From Neisseriaceae bacterium (GTDB taxonomy: Bacteria; Pseudomonadota; Gammaproteobacteria; Burkholderiales; UBA11063), in the NCBI GenBank assembly GCA_003963245.1, contig RXJX01000014.1:1-64000 (forward strand): a stretch of 64,000 nucleotides of DNA. Reading direction: 5' to 3'. How positions within the stretch are numbered: position 1 is the stretch's first letter; each line of letters starts with the position of its first letter. The position numbers and the translations under genes were made by a program. Below are positions 29,724 to 39,285 of the stretch, one piece after another. The notes beneath the pieces are model-generated. The model had not been told where the DNA came from and did no database searches. It was given only the letters and a program-made list of their open reading frames with translations.

Positions 29724-31526
29724 TTAGAATAAAGTAGCACCATCTTCCGAGTCACTCAAGTTTGGACGCATCTTATTAAATAATTCACGCCCAAAATTAA
29801 TTTGATTAGCGCTCAAATCAGGAGTATTTTCAATACGCTTCGCTAATTCATCATCAGATACATGTAGTTGTAAAGTTCCATTTTCTAAATCTAACTCAAT
29901 AACATCACCATCAACAACTTTAGCAAAATTGCCACCACTTAATGCTTCAGGTGTCATGTGGATTGCATTAGGTACTTTTCCTGAAGCACCCGACATCCGC
30001 CCATCGGTTACCAAAGCAACTTTATAACCTTGGTCTTGCAGCGATGCCAACGCAGGAGTTAAGCCATGTAATTCTGGCATACCATTTGCTTTTGGTCCTT
30101 GATACTTCAACACTACCACTACATCATGGTTTAATTTACCTTCTTTATATGCTGCTAATACTTCATCTTGACTATGAAAAACACTTGCAGGAGCTTTAAC
30201 ATAACGGTGCTCTGGCGCAATAGCTGAAATTTTGCTTACGCTACGCCCTAGATTGCCGCTAAGTAAACGTAGACCACCTTCATGACTAAATGGCTCATCT
30301 TTTGAACGTAAAATGCTATCATCCAAATTAAAAGCGTCTGTCCACTCAAGTTGTTCATTATTTAATCGTGGTGTTTTCGTATAAGCCGTTAGACCATTAC
30401 CAACTACTGTTTTTACATCGTCATGTAAATAGCCACCAGCAAGTAATTGCTCCATAATATAGGTCATGCCACCAGCATCGTGAAACTGATTTACATCGTT
30501 GGACCCATTAGGATAAACTTTAGCTAATAATGGTACAGCCTTGGATAGATCATTAAAATCATCCCAGGTTAACGAAATTCCTGCAGCTTTAGCGATCGCA
30601 GGAATGTGCAAAGTATGATTGGTTGAACCACCGGTTGCCAATAAACCAACAATACCGTTAACAATACTTTTTTCGGTAACAATTTCACATAATGGCGTAA
30701 AATTATCTCGCTGTGCAGTATTCTTAACAATTTGAGTGGCTGCATAATCAGTTAATTTTCTGCGTAATGGTGTATTTGGAGTAACAAACGCGGCACCCGG
30801 AATATGTAGCCCCATTGCTTCCATTAACATTTGGTTAGTATTTGCCGTACCAAAAAAAGTACAAGTTCCTGCTGCATGGTATGATTTAAACTCTGATTCT
30901 AGCAAGGCTTCCTTACCTACCTTGCCCTCAGCAAATAATTTACGCGTTTCAGCTTTATCTTTATTGGATATACCACTAGGCATTGGTCCACTTGGAATAA
31001 AGATGGTCGGTAGATAACCATAAGTTAATGCTCCAATTAAAAGTCCCGGCACAATCTTATCGCAAATACCAAGGCAAATCACACCATCAAAAACATTATG
31101 TGATAATGAAATTGCTGTACTCATCGCAATAATATCTCGCGACAATAGAGATAACTCCATCCCAACCTGCCCTTGTGTAACTCCATCGCACATCGCCGGA
31201 ACTCCACCAGCAACCTGGGCGGTAGCATTTTGTCCAATAATCGTATCTTTCAAAACTTCAGGATAACGATAGTACGGTTGATGTGCTGATAGCATATCAT
31301 TGTAGGCAGTCACAATCCCAATATTAGGGCTTTCAATATTTTTAAGACGAATCTTTACTTTATTATCTTCAGCAGCTGCTGCGTGAGCTAAATTAGTACA
31401 TGCTAGCTGATCACGTTTTACTCGTTTGCCGTATTGTTCTTTCATACGGGCTAAATAAGTGGCGCGAGTTTTAGCGCTTCGCTCAATAATTCTTTGGGTT
31501 ACTTGTTCAACTACTTTGTTCAGCAT
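29724..31526 (-). CDS. edd: 6-phosphogluconate dehydratase
   Basis: Dehydrates 6-phosphogluconate to KDPG with an Fe-S cluster. The 600-residue protein is of the IlvD/Edd family, with AGGVPAMCDGVTQG (about residues 108-121), GTCTFFGTANTNQM (about 216-229) and VTDGRMSGASGKVP (about 505-518) carrying conserved cluster and substrate residues. It overlaps the upstream transporter gene by 20 nt and is followed 15 nt later by the two eda-type genes. Confidence 0.97.
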   Translation of the reverse strand: MLNKVVEQVTQRIIERSAKTRATYLARMKEQYGKRVKRDQLACTNLAHAAAAEDNKVKIRLKNIESPNIGIVTAYNDMLSAHQPYYRYPEVLKDTIIGQNATAQVAGGVPAMCDGVTQGQVGMELSLLSRDIIAMSTAISLSHNVFDGVICLGICDKIVPGLLIGALTYGYLPTIFIPSGPMPSGISNKDKAETRKLFAEGKVGKEALLESEFKSYHAAGTCTFFGTANTNQMLMEAMGLHIPGAAFVTPNTPLRRKLTDYAATQIVKNTAQRDNFTPLCEIVTEKSIVNGIVGLLATGGSTNHTLHIPAIAKAAGISLTWDDFNDLSKAVPLLAKVYPNGSNDVNQFHDAGGMTYIMEQLLAGGYLHDDVKTVVGNGLTAYTKTPRLNNEQLEWTDAFNLDDSILRSKDEPFSHEGGLRLLSGNLGRSVSKISAIAPEHRYVKAPASVFHSQDEVLAAYKEGKLNHDVVVVLKYQGPKANGMPELHGLTPALASLQDQGYKVALVTDGRMSGASGKVPNAIHMTPEALSGGNFAKVVDGDVIELDLENGTLQLHVSDDELAKRIENTPDLSANQINFGRELFNKMRPNLSDSEDGATLF

Positions 31527-32691
31527 AATTCACCTGTGAAAAATTTTTTAGAGTAAATAATATAAGATGTGCCATAATGGCAAGAATAATTACAATTAAT
31601 GCTAACGGCATTATACTTGTTGGATTAAAGAAATTAATTATTGCAGTTATAACAGCAGATCCAGCTACACTACTAAAACTAAATAGCGCTGAAGCACTGG
31701 CAAAATTACTATTAATTGAAGACATTGCCAGAGCCGAAGCATTTGCAAAAACTAAACCGCTGGCAAAGAAGATCAGACCTAAAACCCCAAAAAACTGAAT
31801 TCGCGTCAATGAATCATTTAGTGCAAAACTCAACAATATAACACCGCTGCATAAAACTAAAAACACACCAAGCTGTAACACTCTTTCCAAACCGTAACAA
31901 ACTAAATGAGAATTTACATAACAACCGGAAACATAAAATCCGGATAAAAATAAAGCTAATAATCCAAATTGGTCAGGAGTTAGTCCTAAGCGAGTTTCCC
32001 AAATAAACGCGGCAACCGCTAAATAAGACATAAACACAGAATACATTAATGTAGCGATAAGGTTATAATGCATGTATTCACGATTGATACAAATCACTTT
32101 ATAATCACGAAACATATTCTTCAGATTAAATTTCCGCTTCTCAACAACAGCTTTAAATGGAAATTTCCATGCCACAGCAATAGACAACAAATTAAATAAA
32201 AATAAAAATACAAAAATTGCACGCCAGTTAAAATGATGCTGAATTACCCCACCTAAAAAAGGCGTAATATCAACACTTAACGCAAAAGCCATGCTTAGAT
32301 ATGAAGAATATTTAGCGAACTCTTTGCCTTCACAGTGATCGCGTAGCAACGCTCGCCCAATGCCATTTGTACTGCTAAAACCAAAACCTTGGACAAACCG
32401 ATAAAAGATAAACGCATATACGCTATCGGTATATAGACAACCAACAGTTCCAAGCAAGCCAACCACCAAGGCAATCATAATAACCTTGCGTCGCCCATAA
32501 CAATCCGCTAAAGAACCAAAAAATAAAGCTGGAGCCAGAGAACCAAAAATAAAAGCAGTAAATGAATATTGAATAACGGTATCACTAGCATGAAAGCTAG
32601 CACCGATAAAAGGAAGTGCGGGGATATACATTTCAGCAGCAATTGCACCTATGGTCGATAAGATCAGAGTCAATGCTAATAATTTAAACAT
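31507..32691 (-). CDS. MFS transporter, Bcr/CflA (DHA1) family
   Basis: A 394-residue, 12-helix transporter. EMYIPALPFIGASF near the N-terminus, GSLADCYGRRKV (about residues 58-69, MFS motif A) and RALLRDHCEGKEFAKYSS fit the Bcr/CflA drug-export group. It is the first gene of the edd-eda operon and overlaps edd by 20 nt. That position suggests a link to sugar-acid metabolism, but family members usually export drugs or metabolites, so the substrate is open. Confidence 0.85.
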   Translation of the reverse strand: MFKLLALTLILSTIGAIAAEMYIPALPFIGASFHASDTVIQYSFTAFIFGSLAPALFFGSLADCYGRRKVIMIALVVGLLGTVGCLYTDSVYAFIFYRFVQGFGFSSTNGIGRALLRDHCEGKEFAKYSSYLSMAFALSVDITPFLGGVIQHHFNWRAIFVFLFLFNLLSIAVAWKFPFKAVVEKRKFNLKNMFRDYKVICINREYMHYNLIATLMYSVFMSYLAVAAFIWETRLGLTPDQFGLLALFLSGFYVSGCYVNSHLVCYGLERVLQLGVFLVLCSGVILLSFALNDSLTRIQFFGVLGLIFFASGLVFANASALAMSSINSNFASASALFSFSSVAGSAVITAIINFFNPTSIMPLALIVIILAIMAHLILFTLKNFSQVNYAEQSS

Positions 32692-32884
32692 TCAAATATC
32701 CACCCAATACAAAATGCAATTTTAGAATTTATGGGAGATATTATACTACCAATACAGCTTCAACTCAGGCTTAATTCTCACAGATGAGGAGCTAGCAGAA
32801 AAAGCACTAGAATAACTGTAGCAATTATCTACTAGCACCTCAAAATTTGCACTAAAATTTTAATCTTTTAATAGAATTAAATAC

Positions 32885-33295
32885 CTAGCTTTGAGACTCT
32901 GCATAAAATTTGAAGTTATTCAAAATTGACTGCCAACCATTTCGTTGCAATTCTTCTGAATTAGTTGTTTCCATGTCAAATGTTGTAGTTATTTTTGTAG
33001 AGCCGTCAACTTGTTGACTAAACTCAGTCTCGGCGCTACGATCACCGAAGGTGTAGATAATTCTGGCGTTAACATTAACTACCTCGTAAATACCAGAAAA
33101 ATCAAAACCAAAACTCTTATCGCGAGCCTCCATTCGGTAGTTAAACTTACCACCTACAGATAAATCATTTTCAGCCGTTGGACAACACCATGACTCATGA
33201 GCAAAATTCCAATTCACTATATGAACTGGATCAGTCCAAAATCTCCATATCTGAGCAACAGGTTTATTGACATTAATTGAAACTGTAATCTTCAT
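32885..33295 (-). CDS. SRPBCC (AHSA1-like) domain protein
   Basis: A 136-residue single-domain protein with the AHSA1/START-like pattern: ISINVNKPVAQIWRFWTDP at the start, VGGKFNYRMEARD (about residues 48-60), and a C-terminal helix beginning NGWQSILNNFKF. The fold forms a hydrophobic ligand pocket; many homologues have no known role. The ATG has GGGGA upstream. It stands alone. Confidence 0.85.
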   Translation of the reverse strand: MKITVSINVNKPVAQIWRFWTDPVHIVNWNFAHESWCCPTAENDLSVGGKFNYRMEARDKSFGFDFSGIYEVVNVNARIIYTFGDRSAETEFSQQVDGSTKITTTFDMETTNSEELQRNGWQSILNNFKFYAESQS

Positions 33296-33394
33296 TTTAT
33301 CCCCTTTGTAAGCTTACTTAACCTAAAAAGACGATTATACTATAATACCACATTAGACGGTTGATATCCTAATTTGCTGCGCCATACCTTAAAA

Positions 33395-34267
33395 TCAATA
33401 AGTAAATTGGATTGTATAAGAACGACTCCATTTTGCATTTGGTTGAATAGTTTCAATAGCTGCTTTGCTATTAACATCACCACTGAACCCCAAGTCATCA
33501 CTGCGTCCACACCACGGCTCCAGACAAACATAATTTGCACCAGGTTTTGACCAGATTCCTAACCAAGGAAAGCCATCTAGAGAAACTTGAATGGCGCGCC
33601 CACTGTCACGCTCAACTAAGCTCACACTATCACCATTATAACCACTAAAAACCAAGGCATCATCATCAAAGGTATGTTCATCCAGATTAAACGCAGCCAA
33701 ATTATGCTCAGTTGTCTTGCCAGTATAAAAAGCCTCAGAGGTGATCTCATGACGCCGTAAATTTTCTGGCTGCTCAAAACGTATTTCGTAATCAGTAATC
33801 TGATGCTTATCATCAAAGGGACAAGCAAAAGCCGGATGGGCACCAACACTAAAATATGCGGTCTGCTTATTCAGATTATGTACCATATAGGTAGTCTGCA
33901 AGGTTTTGTCAATTAGCTTATAGTTAACAAAAAAATCAAGATTAAATGGATAACGTTTTGCATCACCAGCTTGAGTATTCAATAACAATGTCACTTCATC
34001 CTCTTTTTGTTGAACAATACTAAAGATTGAGTGACGAGCAAAACCATGATTTCCAAGAGTATAACTTTCACCGGCAAATTTAACTTGGTTTGCAGAGGTC
34101 TTTCCAACTACCGGAAATAAGACAGGGGAAACTCCAGCCCAAACGGCAGGGTCACCACTCCACATATATTCATGATTGTTCACAGCATTTCTGACACTGC
34201 GCACCTCTGCTCCAAGTAACGCAATCGTAACTCTGAGGCTTTGATTTTGAATTATGGCTTGTGACAT
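33395..34267 (-). CDS. Aldose 1-epimerase-family protein (LacX-like)
   Basis: About 290 residues of galactose-mutarotase-like fold. GAHPAFACPF (about residues 145-155) holds the conserved catalytic His, and an FPWLGIWSKPG and CLEPWCGRSD segment follow, as in LacX/YphB-type epimerases. An ATG at 34288 overlaps the preceding stop, but the internal ATG at 34267 has AAGGA seven bases upstream and is preferred. It is the last gene of the EmrAB-type pump operon, which is an odd companion. Confidence 0.85.
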   Translation of the reverse strand: MSQAIIQNQSLRVTIALLGAEVRSVRNAVNNHEYMWSGDPAVWAGVSPVLFPVVGKTSANQVKFAGESYTLGNHGFARHSIFSIVQQKEDEVTLLLNTQAGDAKRYPFNLDFFVNYKLIDKTLQTTYMVHNLNKQTAYFSVGAHPAFACPFDDKHQITDYEIRFEQPENLRRHEITSEAFYTGKTTEHNLAAFNLDEHTFDDDALVFSGYNGDSVSLVERDSGRAIQVSLDGFPWLGIWSKPGANYVCLEPWCGRSDDLGFSGDVNSKAAIETIQPNAKWSRSYTIQFTY

Positions 34268-34287
34268 TAATAAATCCTTATTACTCA

Positions 34288-35766
34288 TTAAATATCGTGG
34301 CGATCACCGAATTTTTTAGTCTGCGTCAACTGACTTTCGGCTAAATAACCACCGCCTAAAACCTGATAAAGATTAACAATACTATTTAACTGCTGAATTT
34401 TAATTTGATTTAAATTAGCTTTGGCATAATCAACATTCAGTTTAAAACCTAAGGTATCAGAGAATCCTACTGAACCTTGCGCATATTGTTTGCTTGCAAT
34501 TTGTTGCAAATTTTGTGCTTTTTGTAACGCTATATTTTGCTGACTGGCTACCTTATCCAAGCTATCATGATTAGCTAAACCATTATCAACCTGTGAGAAT
34601 GCCGTTCTAACTGTCTGAATATAGTTATAGTATGCAGTATAATAGCTGCCACGCGCTTTGTCCGCTTCAGCATATAATCCCATATTAAACAACGGCATTG
34701 CTGCGCCTAATTGCCCCATCCAGAAATCAGCACCAGCGTTAAATAAATTACTCAACTGGACTGAACCCTGTCCAAGCATTCCGGTCAAACTAATCGAAGG
34801 AAAGAACATTGAGGTTACTGCACCAATATTTGCATTGGCAATTTGTAATTGATATTCTGCTGCTACGATATCCGGACGAGACTTCAGAACGCTTGATGGT
34901 AAATTAACTGGCACTATTCCGCTAGTTGTAACTTGATCGAAGTCGCGACTAGTTTTGATTTTACCTGGATTATTATTAGTTAATACTTGCAAGGCATTTT
35001 CGGTTTGAGTTATATCATTTTGAATTTTAGGAATATTCCCCTCTAATCCAGCGATATACTGATCAATACCTTCAATATTCAAATCCGAAATGCTACCATT
35101 TTGATATTGAACCAAATTATATTTACGCATTTCTTTAGCATCCGCAAGTAACTCTTGCTGAAGTTGTAATTGTTTATGTAAGCCTAATAAACTAAAATAG
35201 CTACCCGCAACCTGTCCAATTACACCTAGCGCCACTGCATTAGCAGATTGTTTCTGCATCTCTAAACTTAGTTTGGCAATTTGATTTTGTTTAACTAATT
35301 CAAATACATTTAAGGTGTAGCTTGGCATAAATCCAGCCGCATAACCATCAAAATTTTGTGGATTATTTTGACTAAAATTATTTGCCAAAGGATAAGAGCT
35401 AGTGTTTTGAAAGCCTGGATTAAAGGATTGCCCAGTAAAACCAACCCCTCCCATGCTAACTGTTGGCAACCACCCCATCTGAATTTTCTTAAGTGAAGCT
35501 TGCGCCTGCAGAATATTACCCATCGCCATTTGCAAATTATTATTATTTTGCAAAGCACTTTCAATTAACTGATTCAATTGTGGATCGTTAAATTTTTTCC
35601 ACCAAGCCATTTCAGCTAAATTAGTGCTTTCAATATGGATATTTTTATCCTCGGCACTCCATTTTTGCGGTGAATTTACCTGTGGCTGGACATAATCTGG
35701 TCCAAGTAAACCGCATCCAGTCAAGATGCTACTCACTGCAACCAACGTAATTTGCTTGATTTTCAT
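34288..35766 (-). CDS. Outer-membrane efflux lipoprotein (NodT family) of the EmrAB-like pump
   Basis: A 492-residue outer-membrane factor with lipobox LTGC (about Cys18). WWKKFNDPQLNQLIESALQN and LKSRPDIVAAEYQLQIANANIG are standard NodT markers, and two OEP domains cover the rest. It follows the EmrA-like gene by 12 nt, completing a tripartite system from inner membrane to outer membrane. Confidence 0.93.
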   Translation of the reverse strand: MKIKQITLVAVSSILTGCGLLGPDYVQPQVNSPQKWSAEDKNIHIESTNLAEMAWWKKFNDPQLNQLIESALQNNNNLQMAMGNILQAQASLKKIQMGWLPTVSMGGVGFTGQSFNPGFQNTSSYPLANNFSQNNPQNFDGYAAGFMPSYTLNVFELVKQNQIAKLSLEMQKQSANAVALGVIGQVAGSYFSLLGLHKQLQLQQELLADAKEMRKYNLVQYQNGSISDLNIEGIDQYIAGLEGNIPKIQNDITQTENALQVLTNNNPGKIKTSRDFDQVTTSGIVPVNLPSSVLKSRPDIVAAEYQLQIANANIGAVTSMFFPSISLTGMLGQGSVQLSNLFNAGADFWMGQLGAAMPLFNMGLYAEADKARGSYYTAYYNYIQTVRTAFSQVDNGLANHDSLDKVASQQNIALQKAQNLQQIASKQYAQGSVGFSDTLGFKLNVDYAKANLNQIKIQQLNSIVNLYQVLGGGYLAESQLTQTKKFGDRHDI

Positions 35767-35778
35767 AATTATTATGCC

Positions 35779-36765
35779 CTATTTAGTGGTATCAACAGTA
35801 ACATAGCTGCTTGCACCCACGCGAAGTGGGAATTGCGGATCATTATCAAGTTTAACTCGAACAGTAAAACGCTGAGTAACCTTTACCCAATTACCTGTAG
35901 CATTTTCAGCTGGGATCAATGAGAAAGTATTTCCACTAGCATAGCTAATACTTTGCACAATACCATGATATTTATGATCATACATATCTAATTCAACGCT
36001 AGCCTTTTGTCCAGCTTTGATTCGTTTCAATTGTGTTTCTTTATAATTAACATCGACCCACCAACTACTGTTATCAACCAAACCAAAAAGCTTCTGTCCA
36101 GGTGAAACATATTCACCAGTTTGTAAATTGATATTGCTGATATAACCATCTACTGAAGCACGCAACTGAGTATAGCCATTATTATTTTTAGCATTTTCTA
36201 CACCTGTTTTTGCTAAATCAATCTGAGTGACAGCGGCTTGATACTGAGTATTTGCCTGCGCTAAAGATACATTTGCCTGATCCAAAGTTTGTTTGGCTTG
36301 AGTCGCTTGTGTCTGATATTTTTGCATATCCTGCAATGATCCAGCTTTTTGCTGATACAAATTAGTATAACGAGTAGCCATCTGCGCAGCAAATTCGTAT
36401 GCAGATTTAGCACTAGCTACACTTGCTTTAGCATTATTAATCATTTGCTGAGTATTAGCTGCTTGCTGTTTTGCAAACGTAAGATCCTGCTGAGCTTTAT
36501 TTAATGCTAAACTATAATCCTGCGGATCAATGTCCACCAGTAAGTCACCTTTATGTACCAGTTGATTTTCTTTAACATAAACATGCTCTATATAGCCACC
36601 AACTTTTGGTGCTACATTAATCAAGTTAGCATTAACGTAAGCATTATCCGTGCTAGGATATACTTGGTTATAATGATAATAACCATAGACTCCGCCAGTT
36701 GCCACCAAAACTACTACTATGCCAGCAAACAAATGCTTACGTGATTGAGAATTTTTTTCAGCCAT
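35779..36765 (-). CDS. emrA: EmrA-like periplasmic adaptor (HlyD family)
   Basis: A 328-residue membrane fusion protein: N-terminal membrane helix (about 13-30), lipoyl half APKVGGYIEHVYVKENQ, a coiled-coil hairpin rich in Ala and Gln (about 85-190), lipoyl half LRASVDGYISNINLQTGEY and a beta-barrel domain. It bridges the EmrB-like pump and the outer-membrane lipoprotein. Confidence 0.92.
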   Translation of the reverse strand: MAEKNSQSRKHLFAGIVVVLVATGGVYGYYHYNQVYPSTDNAYVNANLINVAPKVGGYIEHVYVKENQLVHKGDLLVDIDPQDYSLALNKAQQDLTFAKQQAANTQQMINNAKASVASAKSAYEFAAQMATRYTNLYQQKAGSLQDMQKYQTQATQAKQTLDQANVSLAQANTQYQAAVTQIDLAKTGVENAKNNNGYTQLRASVDGYISNINLQTGEYVSPGQKLFGLVDNSSWWVDVNYKETQLKRIKAGQKASVELDMYDHKYHGIVQSISYASGNTFSLIPAENATGNWVKVTQRFTVRVKLDNDPQFPLRVGASSYVTVDTTK

Positions 36766-36819
36766 GTTTTTATTCCTAAGTAAGTTTTATCATTTAATAA
36801 TATACGCACAAGTTAAATA

Positions 36820-38364
36820 TTAATCCATATGCACCGGAGCACCTGCAGCGGGGCGCTTCAAAAGAAATGGTAACCATAAGATCAGTAACATTCCGCAGCC
36901 AAAAGCAAAAAATGAATCTAAGTAGCTAACCAATGCCCCCTGCCCGATTACCTGCGCCTGAGCTAACATAATCTTGCTTTGCTCTGGGACACCACTGGCT
37001 AAATTTTGTGACCACCATAAATAACCGCGCTCATAGGGCGAAACGTGAGCACCCATATCATGATACGTAACCTGCATTTGGTGAGAAACAATAGTTGAAG
37101 ATAAAGAAGTTCCAACCGAACTAGCAATATTTCTAAAGAAATTAAACACTCCTGAGACATCGCTGTGCAAACTTTGAGGTACATCAATAAATACAATCTG
37201 CATTATTGGAATAAAAAAGGACATCATCCCAATTCCCTGAACCAGCATTGAACAAATTATATAGCTCTGACTGACTGCAGGTGCATAGCTTGAAAGCATG
37301 AAGCAGCCAAGACCAAATGTAAGCAAGCCCAAAAACATAATTCGTCGTGCGTCAACTTTACCAATCAGCTTCGCAACAATCGGCGCAATAATAAATGCAA
37401 CCAGCCCACGAGGTGCAGTAATATAACCCGCAGTATCAACCGGATAGCCAAAGCTCTGTTGCAACATAGTAGGAAAATATGCCAGCGATGCAGATGCCAT
37501 CAGCATAAACAAAAACATTGACAAGCAACACAATACAAAATTAGTATTTTTGAAAATCTTGAAGTTAATAACTGATTTACCTAAGAGTCCACGCCAAACA
37601 AAGAAAATTAGTAAAACTATCGCTATCGTCAGAACAATTACCATTTCCATTGAATCAAACCAATTGTTAGTATTACCTTCATCAATGAAGTATTCCAAGC
37701 AACCAACACCTAATGCCATAAAAGCAAAACTTATATAATCAATGCTTACATCATCATGCTTATCATTTTTCATATAATGCCAAATTAGTAAAAATCCGGC
37801 AATACAAATTGGAACATTAACGTAAAAGCACCAGCGCCAATCAAGGTTTTCTGCAAGCGCACCACCAAAAACTGGTCCAATAATAGGTCCCATTACCACA
37901 CAAAGACTAAATACCGTCATCATCTTAGGTTGTTCTTCTGGAGTGAAACTACGTGAAATATAGGATTGGGCAATTGAAGGTAAAAAAGCTCCGCCAACAC
38001 CCTGTATCAGACGAAAAAAAATCATTTGATTTAGCGAAGTAGACATTCCGCACAAAACGGAAGAAATTCCAAAGATTACCGCTGAAGCTAAAACCACATG
38101 TTTCATTCCAAACTTACGGGTTACTAAACCAGTTAAAGGAATACAAACTGCAGCAGCAACAATATAGCTGGTCATAGTAAGCGATACTTCACTTAAGTTA
38201 GCGCTTAGTGAGCCCATAATATGCGGTATCGCTACAGCGACAATTGTTAAGTCAATAATTTCAGCCAGCGCCAGTAAACTAACTGCATAAGCAACCAGTG
38301 TGCGTGGTTCTAGCCAAAAATTAACGTTACTTTGCGAAGCTGGAAATTCAGGAGTTGATTGCAT
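36820..38364 (-). CDS. emrB: EmrB-like DHA2-family MFS drug exporter
   Basis: A 514-residue, 14-helix transporter. Seen are AEIIDLTIVAVAIPHI (motif D1 of the 14-helix family), LVTRKFGMKHV (motif A), RLIQGVGGAFLPSI (motif B) and GPIIGPVFGG (motif C). With the EmrA-like and outer-membrane genes downstream it would expel hydrophobic toxicants directly from the cell. A promoter with a palindrome in its spacer lies just upstream, suggesting a MarR- or TetR-type repressor encoded elsewhere. Confidence 0.94.
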   Translation of the reverse strand: MQSTPEFPASQSNVNFWLEPRTLVAYAVSLLALAEIIDLTIVAVAIPHIMGSLSANLSEVSLTMTSYIVAAAVCIPLTGLVTRKFGMKHVVLASAVIFGISSVLCGMSTSLNQMIFFRLIQGVGGAFLPSIAQSYISRSFTPEEQPKMMTVFSLCVVMGPIIGPVFGGALAENLDWRWCFYVNVPICIAGFLLIWHYMKNDKHDDVSIDYISFAFMALGVGCLEYFIDEGNTNNWFDSMEMVIVLTIAIVLLIFFVWRGLLGKSVINFKIFKNTNFVLCCLSMFLFMLMASASLAYFPTMLQQSFGYPVDTAGYITAPRGLVAFIIAPIVAKLIGKVDARRIMFLGLLTFGLGCFMLSSYAPAVSQSYIICSMLVQGIGMMSFFIPIMQIVFIDVPQSLHSDVSGVFNFFRNIASSVGTSLSSTIVSHQMQVTYHDMGAHVSPYERGYLWWSQNLASGVPEQSKIMLAQAQVIGQGALVSYLDSFFAFGCGMLLILWLPFLLKRPAAGAPVHMD

Positions 38365-38404
38365 AAGAAGCCCTATACCGTTGGCTAAAAATTTGAGTTG
38401 CGAT

Positions 38405-38434
38405 ATTTTAAAACAAATGTTTGATATAAGTCAA
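38405..38434 (-). promoter_or_regulatory. Promoter of the emrB-emrA-OMF operon with an operator-like palindrome
   Basis: On the minus strand TTGACT (38429-38434) and TAAAAT (38405-38410) are 18 nt apart. AAACA-TT-TGTTT, a perfect 12-nt palindrome (38411-38422), fills the spacer, a typical repressor position. Confidence 0.55.
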
Positions 38435-38523
38435 TCCATATTTATGCAAAACTCAAATTTATTTCCTGTAGGGCTCAATGTAGAAAGTTCAGAACAATAT
38501 ATCCAATAAGCACTATGCTGCTA

Positions 38524-39012
38524 TTATTTGGCAACACAGCTACCAGATTCACTCATATTACCACTGCACTTAATTTGATATTTAGTTCCGCTATTATCAA
38601 CTGCTGCGCAATCGGGAACTCCATGTTCACTAATTTTGCAACTAAGCGTCATTGATTCGTTTTGATTATCTTTGATATTACACATAAGCTGATCATTGCT
38701 AGGTTGTCCACAATTCATCACAAACGATGTTCCATCTGAAGATTTGCCGTGACATGAAGTATTGCCTTTTTTGTCTTGAGTACAGTTAAATCCCAATTGA
38801 GCAGCTACTTTATCCGTATAATTACCAACACAAGAAGTCGCTCCATTTCTCCCATGCGAGCAATCTAAATTCATCACATTAACACCACTTTCGTGAGCAT
38901 TGCACTGAGTTAAACCAGATTCACTTTTGGAGCATTGTGTTACTATTTCAGCATTACTAAACGAGAATAACAACATTGCGCCACTAACGATATATATAAA
39001 TTTCTTCAACAT
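38524..39012 (-). CDS. Secreted protein made of six C-x9-C repeats (unknown family)
   Basis: A 162-residue protein not recognised as any known family. Residues 1-21 are a signal peptide (cleavage expected after SNA). The mature part has exactly 12 cysteines in six pairs: 27/37, 51/61, 77/87, 101/111, 125/135, 149/159. Every pair has nine residues between its cysteines, and successive pairs are spaced 24, 26, 24, 24 and 24 residues apart. Other repeat features are a Gly or Ser turn inside the pair and alternating polar and hydrophobic residues before the first Cys. It follows the ArsR regulator and DUF2892-like genes and shares their AGGAAAG ribosome binding site. It may bind metal, form stacked disulfide hairpins or take up sulfane sulfur; none of this is proven. 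Confidence 0.85.
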   Translation of the reverse strand: MLKKFIYIVSGAMLLFSFSNAEIVTQCSKSESGLTQCNAHESGVNVMNLDCSHGRNGATSCVGNYTDKVAAQLGFNCTQDKKGNTSCHGKSSDGTSFVMNCGQPSNDQLMCNIKDNQNESMTLSCKISEHGVPDCAAVDNSGTKYQIKCSGNMSESGSCVAK

Positions 39013-39026
39013 TAAATAACACTTTC

Positions 39027-39266
39027 CTAATTATTCCATGGTAATTTTGCAATTATTTTTTCAAGGATACACTCACCAGTTAAGCTTGCTACCAAAAGCT
39101 CCATACCAACTAAGATATCCAACATATAACACCACTGTGAAAAAGAGTTGCCTAAGATAATTCCAACCAAACTGGCTATTGCAAGAATAAACTGTGCTTG
39201 GCGGCGTGGGCTTATCTCATGAGAAGGCATATTTATTTTTTGATTCGAATGCGGCATTTTATCCAC
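39027..39266 (-). CDS. Small DUF2892-like inner-membrane protein (YgaP membrane-part homologue)
   Basis: 79 residues with a polar N-terminus (RRQAQFILA) and two membrane helices (about 26-45 and 48-65), as in DUF2892 proteins and the membrane part of YgaP. The first codon appears to be GTG at 39266, with AGGAAAG eight bases upstream; the ATG at 39257 has no suitable site. It lies between a YgaV/BigR-like regulator gene and the C-x9-C repeat protein gene. In E. coli the YgaV partner has a rhodanese domain fused to this membrane part; that domain is absent here. Confidence 0.75.
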   Translation of the reverse strand: MDKMPHSNQKINMPSHEISPRRQAQFILAIASLVGIILGNSFSQWCYMLDILVGMELLVASLTGECILEKIIAKLPWNN

Positions 39267-39285
39267 TATATTAACTTTCCTAAAT

